Source: Adiantum capillus-veneris (taxonomy: Eukaryota; Streptophyta; Polypodiopsida; Polypodiales; Pteridaceae). From it: 64,000 bases of DNA. The notes beneath the pieces were generated by a model. That model was not told the origin of the DNA and ran no database searches. It saw only the letters and a list, made by a program, of their open reading frames with translations. The stretch is taken from positions 76,240,676-76,304,675 of the forward strand of contig CM043969.1 of assembly GCA_014529385.2 (NCBI GenBank), written 5' to 3'. Position 1 is the first letter of the stretch. Every line of letters begins with the position of its first letter. A program made the position numbers and the translations under genes. Shown here piece by piece: positions 11,370-22,220 of the stretch.

Positions 11370-11661
11370 TGGTGCTATCTTCAACTGACTATATCCATTG
11401 TACCCATCCATGAAACTATAAATTTCATGCCCAACTATCTCATCTAGCATCATATATGTGAATGGAAATGGAAACATGTCTTTGATTGTTTGAGCATTCA
11501 ATTTCCTAGTAGTTCACACCACAGACCCTGAGTTTTCCATTCTTTTTTGGAACTACCACAATAAGAAACAAACAATCACTACTTGCTACTTTAGTGATAA
11601 ACCCTACCTTTAACAAATTGTCAATTTCTTCCTTAACCTTCTTTGCATAATTCAGATTCAT
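11370..11661 (-). pseudogene. Ty3/gypsy reverse transcriptase fragment
   Basis: Minus-strand reading from 11661 gives MNLNYAKKVKEEIDNLLKVG, then VVVPKKNGKLRVC. After a one-base frameshift it continues TTRKLNAQTIKDMFPFPFT and FMDGYNGYSQLKIAP. These are the N-terminal RT motifs of non-chromovirus plant gypsy elements. The fragment stops before the catalytic YVDD box and runs almost directly into the purine tract, so most of pol was deleted. It belongs with the relic LTR at 10000-11272. Confidence 0.85.
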
Positions 11662-13358
11662 TTTGTACCTTTGGAGTCATGTTGATCATGCATCTAGTTT
11701 CAATGGTATCTAATGTTGACAAACCTATGGGTCAACACCTTTCAAATTTGTATGTTCCCAGGCAAAAAAATATGATACTTTTGAAATAATTGCCAAGCTT
11801 TTTCTTTAGTCTTTGTATTTAGATATTTATTAATTTTTATTGCCTTTGGATGTGATTATAAATCTAAGTTCCATTCTTCTATTTCTTGATCATCTGGTAA
11901 TAACTAGCTTGGTGAACCATCCGCTTTTTATCTTGCCAGTGATTCAATTGCTTTCTCTGTGTGTATGCCTGCCTTCAGCCTCTTTCTCTGTGTGTATGCC
12001 AACTTCTTTCTATGTGTGTATACCTGCTACATATTCATTATAAGGATTATTTGTATTAGCTTAATCTCCCTCCCAATCAAATGATACCCTATTGCGCTCA
12101 AGTGCACATGCATTTCTTATGTCCTCTTCATCGACACAGTCTCCCTAGTTGGACGACTTTCATGTTCTCCTGAAGGCCTACCATCCACATTAACTAGTCT
12201 TTCCCCCGGATTTGACTCAATAAAGTTGTTTGGGTACTATTGTCTTTACCATTTTTCCTTTTCTCAATCCAGACGAGCTTCTTTTAGTCTATCTCATCTA
12301 TGGGAGATGTTCATCGATGCTAACATCCTTTTGATCTTCTTGGTCCCATACTTATTGCATAATTCTTATGGACACATTCCTCTTCTCTAGCTTCTGGTGT
12401 TCTTTGTTTTAATCGAGATTCTTCTTCTATTGGGCCCTTGTATTGTTATTCTTTGGCCTGTATAATCGTATGTGGCTCTTGCACTCTTGAGCCATGGCCT
12501 TTCTAATAGCATGTTGCATGTCCCTTGGACATTCATAACCAAAAAAAGTGGTTTTAAATTTCTTTGATCCTACTCTAACCTTAAGATTCTCAATTAACCC
12601 ACTCGCCTAGACAATTCTTTGGTCTACCATTCTCATTCAAAAGAATCAAGTTTCATCTCTTGAACTCCTAGTCTTTGTTTGACATGCTCCCCCAAAAATG
12701 TTGACTCTAGCACTGCAATCTAGAATCACCTTGACATAGTGGTTCCCATCGTTTTTAAATCTTGTAGTTGATCAAGAGAAAATTTGACTTCATGGTTCAA
12801 TTGGATGAGTACTTGAAGCCACATTTTTCTTCCACATACTTTAGGCTCACTCTAGCTTTTTGTCGGTTCTCGGCTTATCTGCTGACTATCATCTTTATAA
12901 TGGTTATTTGACTGGTTTGAAATTGATTAGTTCACCTAATGTCATGCTCTTTTGGGAGGGTCTGGCTGAGATACGTCGTCCTTATATAGCATCTATGATT
13001 GTAACTACTGATACCTATCGAGTTTATATCTGTTGGAGTAGTAGATTTTGTATAGTTTTATACATTGACAAAGTATACTTGGAGTTTGATTTGCTTCTAT
13101 AGCTAACTACTCTAAGAACATATCATGGCTCTCTGAATATTTTGACTGATTGTTTTTTCTTTTTTTTGGAAATATTAAGCTGTGAAAATTTGACATAAAT
13201 ATTGTAATTAGGCCCTTATGGAAAGGAAGAAGTAAAAAAATGATACCAAACTAATGCTTATGTGGATAATCTAATCCTTTTAACTTTGGTTTTACTATGT
13301 AGGGAATGTTTTGGAAAGTGCATTGGTCTGGCTTTTGCTCCTTTTCATAGACTAGTCT
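11662..13358. other. Decayed upstream part of the minus-strand gypsy relic; otherwise unassigned
   Basis: Near 12690-12740 the minus strand reads VKVILDCSARVNIF, a possible retropepsin site with Cys in place of the Gly after the catalytic Asp. Its position upstream of the RT fragment fits protease order. The rest is too decayed to read. The open frame at 12860-13102 shows no domain. Confidence 0.4.
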
Positions 13359-14164
13359 TGTCATAAAAGCTAATGTCTAACTAACCCAAATGATTTTCTC
13401 ATATTAAACTAGTCATTTAATGTGGGAGAATAAACGGGAACAAGAGTTAGAATATAGGCATGTGCTTATGGATCTATCTCGACATGGGGCCAAAGTCAAT
13501 GGGTCCAAATGAGAGATGGTGTGTCAAAGAGAAATGCTAGCTAATGGAGCTTCAAAGACCTTAAGGTTACCTTCATTAAAGACCTCCAAAGGTTAGTGTT
13601 AAAAGTTCTTAGACCTATGACCTTAGGCAAGCTATGGCCGTGCTTGAGGTGGGAACCCGGCCCAAGCTTGAGGTACTTGTCATGCTTGGTGACTAAGGTG
13701 CTTGAGGTACTTGTCATGCTTGCTCACTAAGGTGCTTGAGGTGCTTGTCCTGCTTGCTGACTAAGGTGCTTCATGACTAAGGTGATTGAGGAGCTTGAGG
13801 TGCTTCATGACTAAGGTGCTTGAGGTACTTGTCATGCTTGCTGACTAAGGTGCTTGAGGTGCTTGTCTTGCTTGCTGACTAAGGTGCTTAATGACTAAGG
13901 TGCTTCATGACTAAGGTGATTGAGGAGCTTGAGGTGTTCCAAAAAGTCAAACGCATCCCTACACAAGGGGGGGCGAGCCCTACAAGTAGGGGCATGAGAG
14001 AGAACACACACACACACACTCACTCCATGCAAGCCAAGTCTAAAGAGGCAACAAGGAGTCATGTCAAGTTCCTCCCCATGTTGCCCTCATATGGTGCTTA
14101 AAGCCTATTGGTTGATACCTAGAGGGTTCCAATGATAATTTAGCTAATTAAATTAATTGTTTAA
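13359..14164 (+). repeat. Element B LTR, segment 1
   Basis: It starts TGTCATAAAAGC, corresponding to TGTTATAAAAGC at 6947, and tracks the A LTR with divergence. It contains an internal minisatellite absent from A (13630-13935) and a short CA tract at about 14003-14020. It ends at the TSD base run TTTAA (14160-14164). Confidence 0.85.
13630..13935 (+). repeat. Minisatellite within element B LTR
   Basis: About eight imperfect copies of a 30-40 base unit built from TGACTAAGGTGCTTGAGG and TGCTTGTC(A/C/T)TGCTTGC. Some units are shortened to CTTCATGACTAAGG. The A LTR lacks this expansion at the equivalent point. Confidence 0.85.
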
Positions 14165-15128
14165 TGTTGCGAGAGCGAATCACACCACCCATAAAGTTCA
14201 TGCAACACAACCTAGACCAATATAATGTCAATCAAGGACACAGATGACATGATAGGCACACAAAGGAAATCTCTTTAGCTTGTCAGGCTAAGACCGTCCT
14301 ACACATACAACACTCTAGAAGGCCAACTAAACCACAACCTAGAATCTCACTGCTCTCAACTACACCACCCAAGCCACATACACACAAACGGAAGGAAACC
14401 CATCAAATCATGTCAGAATCATATGAAACTTAAGGAACACCATCCCCTCACTAGGATACACCTGTCCCTAAGTCCTACACTTAAAACCCTCACTCTAGAC
14501 CCATCTGTAGAAAATGCGTATAAAGACAGAGCCGGATTTTGGAAGTGCCCGAAACTGAATTCTATGAGTACCTATGCATAGCTTATGTCGCCACGATTCC
14601 AATGTCTACTTGCACACAAAAAACAAACATCATTTGATATACTTACAGCCGCAAATAGCTAATAGATGTGTGAGCGCGTTCGCTCTGTTCCGTGAGGAAT
14701 GCTTGGCGTTGTCACGTAGCTCTTGCCGAGGCTAGCGCAATGGTGCAGTTGGATCTCCAATGCGATGAGCGAACTGGGCGTAGCCCCAGGATGAAGCTCA
14801 CGCTCTCTCTTTCTCTCTTCCTCTCTCACACACAGTCGACGACAGCTTAAAACTTATGATTATGATGAAGTTTTCCTTATACAAAAATGACCTAGGTACC
14901 TTATATACTAAGGCTACCTTAGGTTAACCAAAAAATAGAGTTTGAGGGGTCAAATGGCTTGGTATTTACAATATGGAAATGCCATTGCACCCCGGCTTCT
15001 GAAACTAGACTACCTACTTAGAACAATTGATGTTTATGACCATGATCTGTAGCATTTCATAACTCTCAGAAGATAATACTTTGGTATGGAAATTGAGTTA
15101 TGCCGTGATGTTAACCCGCTGGTCAACA
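14165..15128 (-). repeat. 3' LTR of element C
   Basis: 964 bp, TGTTGCGAGAG on the plus strand to GGTCAACA. It matches 22221-23150 along its length with scattered substitutions and a short extra segment near 14265-14290 missing from the other copy. CT/CA-rich runs lie near 14800-14835. Confidence 0.92.
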
Positions 15129-15139
15129 CTCCCTCCTCT
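15129..15139 (-). other. Polypurine tract of element C
   Basis: Minus-strand AGAGGAGGGAG lies directly upstream of the LTR start TGTTGACC. This is the position and composition expected of the plus-strand primer and it fixes the element's orientation. Confidence 0.8.
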
Positions 15140-15208
15140 GTGCTCATGTCATCCCTGACATGACCTAGTTGGTGATGTCGGTTCGGTCTTTGTTGGCATT
15201 TTGTTGAT

Positions 15209-15760
15209 GTAAAGAAAGTATAGGCTATAGCCTTTGCACGAGCTCGTCCTATTCGTCCAATCTGATGTACATAGTCTTCACATGATTCAAGAAAATCATA
15301 ATTGATGACGAACTTTATTTCCTTCACTGCCAAGTCTTGAATTGCAACATCATCTGTTGTCTTTATAGGGCTATTGCCAAATTTAAATTCAAAAATAACC
15401 CAAGCTCGTTCGACTTGACTCTTATCATCATGGATAGGGAAAGGTCCATTTATCACTTGCTCCAGCAAATCTGTCAATTTTGAGTATTTTTTATTCTCAT
15501 AAACAACTTCTACAATCTGTAGAATTGAGTAATTGGCTTTTAGATCTTGTGAGCCAATGACAACTTTGTAAGGATTCTGTAGAAATTGTATGGCTAAACC
15601 TTCAGCTTCTTTAGGCCAAGTGGCACTTCAACACAAAGTCTGTCTGTCATGCCGAATCTGGGAGATAATTTTTTTGATTTGAGGTTCAAGACCCATGTCC
15701 AGCATTCAATTCACCTCATCAAGGACAAGATATGTAACCCTGTGAAGGTCGGTTTGTCTA
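15209..15760 (-). pseudogene. Captured fragment of a DEAD-box RNA helicase (DDX5/Dbp2/RH20-like)
   Basis: Read on the minus strand in one frame from about 15760, the translation gives RVTYLVLDEVN (motif II, DEAD changed to DEVN), MLDMGLEPQIKKIISQIR, SATWPKEAEGLAIQFLQNPY (motif III SAT), then KANYSILQIVEVV, DKSQVERAW and TTDDVAIQDLAVKEIKFVIN (motif V). It finishes with EDYVHQIGRIGRARAKAIAY (motif VI HRIGRTGR, with R changed to Q) and TFFT. This order is that of Dbp2/DDX5-type ATP-dependent RNA helicases. Two in-frame stops (after DEVN and after TLC) and a loss of roughly 23 codons between EQVING and HDDKSQ show decay. No intron is visible across about 180 codons, which suits capture through RNA. 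It lies between the gag region and the purine tract, inside the element. Confidence 0.88.
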
Positions 15761-17221
15761 CCACTTGTGTTTGCTTTTCTTCGTCGGTGTCTCCTTTGTT
15801 CCTGCATCAAGGTGATCAAAGTCACATTTGCCATTGTTAGCTTTTGTGTGCTTTGTAAATCATTATACTGCTTCTATTGGATGCATGAATTAATTTTAGC
15901 CCGACAAACCCAATTTAGTAACTTGCATCAAAAAGGCTTTACCTGACATGATTCGTGATAGATGCCCATCTATGAGCTATCATTGTCTATTTGCCTCCAA
16001 AATTCATATACATGATGTACAGGGTATGTAGATGGCTATCATGGTTTTAGATTTGAAAAAATTGCATCTTTGACTAAAGGCTAGAATTTATTTATTTTTT
16101 AACCCTTAGCTTGTATTCTCTATTCATAGCCTCCTGACAAAGTTTAGCTTGATGTGGACTTGTATTTGGCTTTACAAGTTAACTTTTTAGACTTCACTAT
16201 CAAAAATGATTGATGGTTATCTCTGGCACCTTCTCTTCTTGTTTAGTCCCTTTTGTTTATTAGGCTTCATTAAGTCACATACAAGATAGAAGATTACAGT
16301 ATAAAGATCTACTCCATGTATATGGCCTTGTAGTCGCATGAAGTGTCTGATGGCAACTTTACACTTGATGGTTGCTTTTGTTTAGTCGCCTCACCGACTT
16401 CCTTTGTCTTTGTAGTCCATCTCAAGCTTTATGACCATTCTCAATCATTTTTGGCCTCATGTTGTTGTCGAAGACTGATCATCATTCTTTTCTTACCTCT
16501 GACATTATCCATTGTACGTATGGATTTTGAGACATACTTCATGAAGTGTTCTCATTTTCTTGGACCTTCTTTGCTTTGTACGGCTCGACATCTCTTCAGT
16601 CTTTTCTTCATCTGGATTATGAATTTTTCTTGCCCTTAAAAGAAAATTTTGAAAACCTCAAAAATAACAAAATAAAACCAAAAATCAACTCAACTCAAAA
16701 AGAAAAATCAAGTTAATAGAAATTTAAATGCTATGTACATAGTACAATGTCCTTAGGGACTCATATATGGCTTTTGTCCCCGTACTCTTCTTGTAATGTT
16801 ATTATGAGGGCATATACTCTGAATTTTGTCAAGAAATCATCACAATCAAACGCAAAAAAAATTCAATACAACTCACAAAACATTGCCCTCTAGTATTCAT
16901 ATATTAGGTCCACATTTAAAATGTCCCCCCCCCCCCCCAACACACACCATTTGGAGTCCTCCTAGACAAGATGGTATCTCCAAGGGTATGTGTTGTGCTT
17001 GGGCAATCAAAAAATGTGCCTATGCAAGCCTTGTAATGTAGCCCTATTATGCATACACAATCAATGCATGGAAAATATTTATGGTATGCAAGATGTGGGT
17101 ATAAGCAATTTGCTTATTAGCATTTGCTGACGAGGCTTCCTATTCTAAGGAATGTGATTTTTAGTGAAGATGAGGCATTTCAAGCTCTTTGATCCCTTCC
17201 TCGATCTGAGTCATTGGTTTC
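15761..17221 (-). other. Element C interior between gag and helicase fragment, unassigned
   Basis: No enzyme motif seen on either strand. The minus strand near 16640-16430 reads as a hydrophilic, Lys/Glu-rich stretch (PDEEKTEEMSSRTKQRRSKK) that could be gag tail or another captured fragment. A run of 14 C lies at 16925-16938. The captured helicase loses similarity just above 15760. Confidence 0.45.
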
Positions 17222-20194
17222 TTAACACCAAATTTCTCTAAGCATTTTTCCATAGTTGCCCACATGTTTGGTCATATTCTGAGCAATTCGGCTAACGTTA
17301 TCGTACAATTGATTGGTGTAGATAGAATATCTATCAGCCCTTTTGAATTGATGGCCTTTTTGGGAAACAATATTTGTGATGGGACTGCAATGGCCGCAGA
17401 CACTTGGCCTCATGCTCTCCCGTATAGGATGGTTGTTCTTAGCGAATGGGGTTGATTGTCCATAGATTGTACAAATCCTTTGTCTCCGCAATACGATTCC
17501 ACTTCTAGATTCATTTGAGATCCATCCTCAAATTCCTCTATTGGTGGAAGAGACACTCCTCTTCCATCACCCGTTTGGTTTACTCGTCTGCTTATCTCAC
17601 TTGCTTCATTGGCCTCTCTGACTTGTTTCCACAATTTGTCAAGACCATCTTTTTCTTTACAACTCTCAGGTATAGCTATGTGAAATCCCTCAAAAGAGTT
17701 ATCCGTGGTATTCAACACTATCCTTGGTTCTAATGCAGGGTTGTTGAGCTTTTTTCCATGCTCGTGACTAAAATATGGATCTTTTCATTCTTGGTTTGGC
17801 GGGGTTATTGGTGTAGGTGGGACAAGGATCACACCCTCAGGTTTTCCAACTTGTGGTTCTAGTAAGGCTTGGGCTGTTTGAATCCTTTTCTTGCACATTT
17901 CAAGCCTGTTCTTTTCTAGTTCCGCATATGGATATGTCATCCACCTCTGTTCTTGGGTTTGGTTGTTTTTGACCCATGTTTCATAGGCTTTCAAGAGGGC
18001 TTCTAATGTCTCATTAACCTTTTCAACTAACACTGATCCTCCTGAACTAGCACTTCTCTGTTCTCATCTGTGGATGGTTCTTATGGAGGTTGGGATGTCT
18101 GCATAAGAGAAGGTGCAACCATTTCCTCATGTTGTCTTATCTTCTCTTCAGCCTGGGTGAGCTTCTCAGTCATGGATTTTTGCTCTGGTTCTCTATGTGC
18201 TTTCATCCTAGCCTTTCTAGCTTTCAAGCTATTCCATTTGCTCTTGGTTTTTTGACTAGGTGCGTCGGTCTTTGGCTCACCCATCTCTTGACTCGTGTCA
18301 GTTTCCATTTTCTTTGTCTTTGGGTTCTTGGCAGCTTTCTTTTGAGCTTGCGCTCTCGTAACTACTTGAACTAGTACGACATTTTTGTTTTCCGAGATAC
18401 TGGGTAGCTGAATGATTCTTGAGACAGTTGTTGTGATCTTTCTGATTTGGTTTGGGTTTTTTGGACAACTGGGGATTAAGTGAATGACACCACAGTCGAG
18501 ACAATAGGCATTTACTTGTGTGATCTTCGTTTGAGGACATTGTTTGAAAAAGTGGTTGCCACAGCTTTTGTGACAATCTATCTTTGGTTGAGGAGCTTCT
18601 TCCTGCAATTCCTCTTGGCTATAAACAAACTCTAACCTAGCTAATCCTCTATTCAAAATGAAACGCAATGCATCTCATACCTTCTTTCTTTAGGTCAAAA
18701 TGTAGGAGTGGAGGTTGTATCAGTCTCACCACTCCATGTGTTTCTCTCATCTTTTGTCGCTTCGAAGGAGAGTAACCGCTTTGATTCTCATAATACATTC
18801 TAGCTGGTACTAGTGCTTGTTTGTTGGATGGTTTCATCATCTACATGTATCTCATTTCTTCAGGTATTCTAGCACCTGGCAGTGTAGGTTGTTGTCCTAA
18901 GATAGTCTGTGGCCTTGCAACTCCTACTGGACCTGGCGGATTCCCCATAGCGTATCTAGGTGGAGTAGGTGCTACTGGAATAGGTTGTACATACCTCTCC
19001 CTAGCATATTCCATGCCATGGTAACACTCTTCTTTCGTATGGTTTGTCCATTTTCTCTTGATTTTGCATTACTTAAGCTCCCTCAGATCATCATTTACCA
19101 GCGGAGCTAACCTCTTGACCATTTTGTTGATAAACTTTTCTTGATCGATAGGTGCCGCTGGTTTTGCAATGGACGCACTCATCTATGAATCACTGTGTTG
19201 AGAGGATGTGTCATCCTCTTGACTCTTACAACTGTTTTCTTTATATTCCTCACAGTTATCCACCAGATAAAGAGCTTCTTTGATCAGTTTGTTTAGTGTC
19301 ATGCTCCTTATCATATGCAGATCCTTTTGAAGACTCGCATGTCTCATTCCCTGGATAAACATCAGCATTAATTGTGCTTGCGTAGGAAGTTCCGCTCTTG
19401 GACAAAACTTGACGTATCTCTTGAGCCATAACATCATTTTGCATACTGACTCATCCTCTTTTTGTTTGAATCTATGAATTTGTGAGAACGTATTGTGAGC
19501 TATGCATTTCTGCAAGAATTCTTTGATGAATTCCTCAAACAACTCATCTAGAGTCTCAAAATCACATCTTTCTACTGAGTCAAACCATGTAGATGTGTCA
19601 TCTTCTAGAGCTAGTCCAAATCCCACAAATAGCTATGCAAAATCCAAAACTTCCTCTGCTCTAATTACTCTTCTGAAAGCTGCTACATGACCTCTCGGAT
19701 CTTTATCTCCGGCATATTTCCCGAAACTTCCTCTGCTCTAATTACTCTTCTGAAAGCCGCTACATGATCTCTCGGATCTTTATCTCCGGCATATTTCCTG
19801 TTTACCCATTTTTGGATCTGGGATGGTCTAACTCGTCGATTGTCTACAAGTTTAACCATAGATTCTCCCAATCCTTCTCTCATTATCGCTCTAGAAGGGA
19901 ATCCAGGTGGCTCCCTTTTTGTGGTGGAGGTATTCGTGGTCCTTCATTGACCAAATATCCACCTCTATAAAAGTCATGTTGTATGGTTGCATCTGGGTAC
20001 AACCATGGTGGCAATGTAGCTGGGCTTGTGTCAAAATGTGAATAGATTGGTATTTCACCATTTCTAACTTGGCTTCCCATACCTCTGGTCATATCTACAA
20101 GAGGATTGGTAGATTGGCTTTCCATCTTGATGATCTTAGCTTTCTTAATGCCATGCCCACTCAATACTCTCAAGATAGTCCTTAACAAGCCCAC
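17222..20194 (-). pseudogene. gag: Degraded gag of element C
   Basis: Minus-strand frames at 20194-19883, 19883-19683, 19626-19183, 18840-18649, 18668-18081, 18033-17785, 17718-17410 and 17491-17222 together read as one long gag. The capsid core is clear: DPRDHVAAFRRV, then DDTSTWFDSVERCDFETLDE, FLQKCIAHNTFSQIHRFKQK, WLKRYVKFCP and QLMLMFIQGMRHASLQKDL. These fit the retrotransposon gag family. Downstream are paired Cys motifs (CHKSCGNHFFKQCP, CLDCGVIHLIPSCP), a Lys-rich segment and a predicted coiled-coil-like stretch (SMTEKLTQAEEKIRQHEEMV). A 77-bp tandem duplication and stops break the frame. No protease or polymerase follows. Confidence 0.8.
19648..19801 (-). repeat. 77-bp tandem duplication in element C gag
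   Basis: The block ACTTCCTCTGCTCTAATTAC through CCGGCATATTTCC occurs at about 19648-19723 and again at about 19725-19801, with only a few changes. On the minus strand the peptide YAGDKDPRDHVAAFRRVIRA is thereby encoded twice. The period is not a multiple of three, so the duplication itself shifts the frame. Confidence 0.88.
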
Positions 20195-22200
20195 CTTGGC
20201 TTAGTGCAAATTATCCCTTTTTGCCCTTGATCAGGTCTCTCAAAAGTCAGGAATTTGTGACTCTTTTGGTCTCTGGAAACTAGTTATGGGTACCCTAAAA
20301 GTTTGGACTTAGGAAATTTGGGAAAATTTAGCTCTAAAACCTAACTCAATTTGGAGTTGTCTATAAAAAGTTAGAGCAGTTTTGGTGAACTACACTTAAA
20401 ACAACACTCAAAACAGTTTCAAGATCAAGGGTTTTTGCTTGTATTGTAACCAAATGTGACCCAAATTTGTTGAAACTTGGTCACTAGGCTTCTTTTATGC
20501 TGGCAAACACTTCTGTGAGCTCAGATGTAACTTTTGACCTCTACTTTGGCACTTGAGACATTATACGTGTATAAAGTCTTTTGGCTCAGAATGACATGGA
20601 ATTTTGCAAACATGCTTAAAACATCATTTTCCAACCCCGTATGTGGTCAAAGTGAAACTTGACTTTCAGATCTGGCCTTGAGACATCATACGCGTATAAT
20701 GTCTATGTGCTCAGATTTTGACAAAATTTAGTATGTGAGCTTGTCTTGTTGTGCTTAACACCCTGGTAAGCTCATATTTCAATTTTGGTCTCTAAAAGTG
20801 CCGTTTAGACATCATACGTGTATGATATCTAACTGATCATAATGAAGTGAATTTCACTTTAGAGGTTCCTCACTACATTGGCAACTCACAGCAAGTTTCA
20901 GAATTGAATTTTGAACTTTTTGAGAGCAAGTTATGGCCAATACAAGCATTCACTTGCCTAGATGCGTCTTATGGTCTTTGCAAGCTCAGAGATGCTTCAA
21001 ATTTAATGAATTTTGGCCTATATGCTTCCTAAATGCTGTAGATCACAAGGATACACTCGGATGTAACTTTTGACCCCAGATTTGGCGTCAAAGACATTAT
21101 ACACGTATAATATCTTTTGCTCAGATTCTAGTTCTATTTCTACCAGAGGTGTCCCTTGGTGTGTACAACAAGAATATGTGCTCACAGCAAATTTTGGATG
21201 CCAAAATTGCACAAAATCATCAGTTTTAGGGTTAAATCCCCTGAAAGAGTAAAATCCCCTTAACTCTCAATCTATAAGCCCAAATGAAATGAAATTTGGT
21301 GGGTGTGCTCAACACAACATGCAGAAGATGGGTATAATGTCAAAAGTTCAAATTTGATGCCAAAATTAGCCTTGAGACATCATACGTGTATGATGTCTAT
21401 TGATGAATTTTTGGTCAAAATTCATTCACAGGCATCCCCAAGTCTTTAGCACTAGCTTTCAATCACTTCTACCAATTTTCATGCAAAAATGTGCTCAAAA
21501 TCTCAAGTTTCTCTTTTTCTCGTTTCTGACGCTCCGTCTTTTGTCTTTTGGGTGTCCATAGTTTGTGAAAACTCTAGTTTCAATGTGTACTTAATGTAAA
21601 ACCCCCCTTCTGAACACACTGGTGCAATCAGATTTTTCAAATTTGGTCTCCAGATCCCCTTGAGACATTATATGTGTATAATGTCCCAGTTTACAAAATT
21701 CTTGTTTTTGTTCACAGAACCTTTGCACATGCCCTCTTATATGCTCAACACCAATCAGCCATGCAAAAATGTCAACAAAACTCTTTTTATTGCATTTTTA
21801 CTCTCAAAAACAGAATTTTTAGTGATTCCAAATGCAAATAAGCACTTTAGCAAATACATCAATGATGAATAGCTCTAGATCTTACTTACCTAAAGCTACT
21901 CCTACAACTCATATGGGGTTTTGCATCTATGAGTAGAAAAACGCTTCAATGCCACACATGGACTACAAACACTTTTATCACCTCACAAACCACTCGACCA
22001 CCAACAACTACTCTAATCTACAAATCCTAACTAAATCTACCTAGTTGCAGACCCTCGGCAAGACACACGCTTACTGGCTATCCACTTGATCTCGGAATAA
22101 CCTCTATCGCATCCACTTAAGAAAAATGCTTTCTTTAGCCAAAACTAAAGTAAGAAACCATCACACGAGGGGTAGCAAGAATACCTACCTAAGTCCTTGT
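20195..22200 (-). other. Leader of element C
   Basis: About 2 kb between the primer site and gag, on the minus strand, with no convincing coding frame. Its notable content is the spaced palindrome family at 20556-21686. Confidence 0.6.
20556..21686. repeat. Six spaced copies of a 24-bp palindrome
   Basis: Copies lie at 20556-20579, 20681-20704, 20807-20830, 21092-21115, 21375-21398 and 21663-21686. The best copy (21375) has perfect 11-base arms AGACATCATAC and GTATGATGTCT around GT; others differ at 1-4 positions (for example AGACATTATAC / GTATAATATCT). Start-to-start distances are 125, 126, 285, 283 and 288 bases. Similar bases (TTTGACC, TTTGGC, CTTGAGACAT before, CTCAGA after) flank several copies, so they are parts of a degenerate larger repeat. 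In the element RNA each would form a short hairpin. Confidence 0.88.
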
Positions 22201-22216
22201 ATCCCCGGCAACGGCA
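22201..22216 (-). other. Primer binding site of element C (tRNA-Asp type)
   Basis: Minus-strand TGCCGTTGCCGGGGAT beside the right LTR resembles TGGCGCCGTTGCCGGGGA, the tRNA-Asp-complementary site of several plant gypsy lineages such as Athila. It fixes the right LTR as the 5' LTR. Element D has a comparable site at 41728. Confidence 0.8.
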
Positions 22217-22220
22217 TTAA

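Noticed and set aside
12860-13102. 80-codon open frame as a gene
   Set aside because: No domain, no homologous wording and no supporting context; chance length in AT-rich DNA.
16925-16938. 14-base C run as an element boundary
   Set aside because: No duplicated flanks or terminal repeats beside it.
20556-21686. CRISPR-like array reading of the spaced palindromes
   Set aside because: Spacing is far too long and uneven for CRISPR, copies are diverged, and the context is a plant retroelement with no cas genes.
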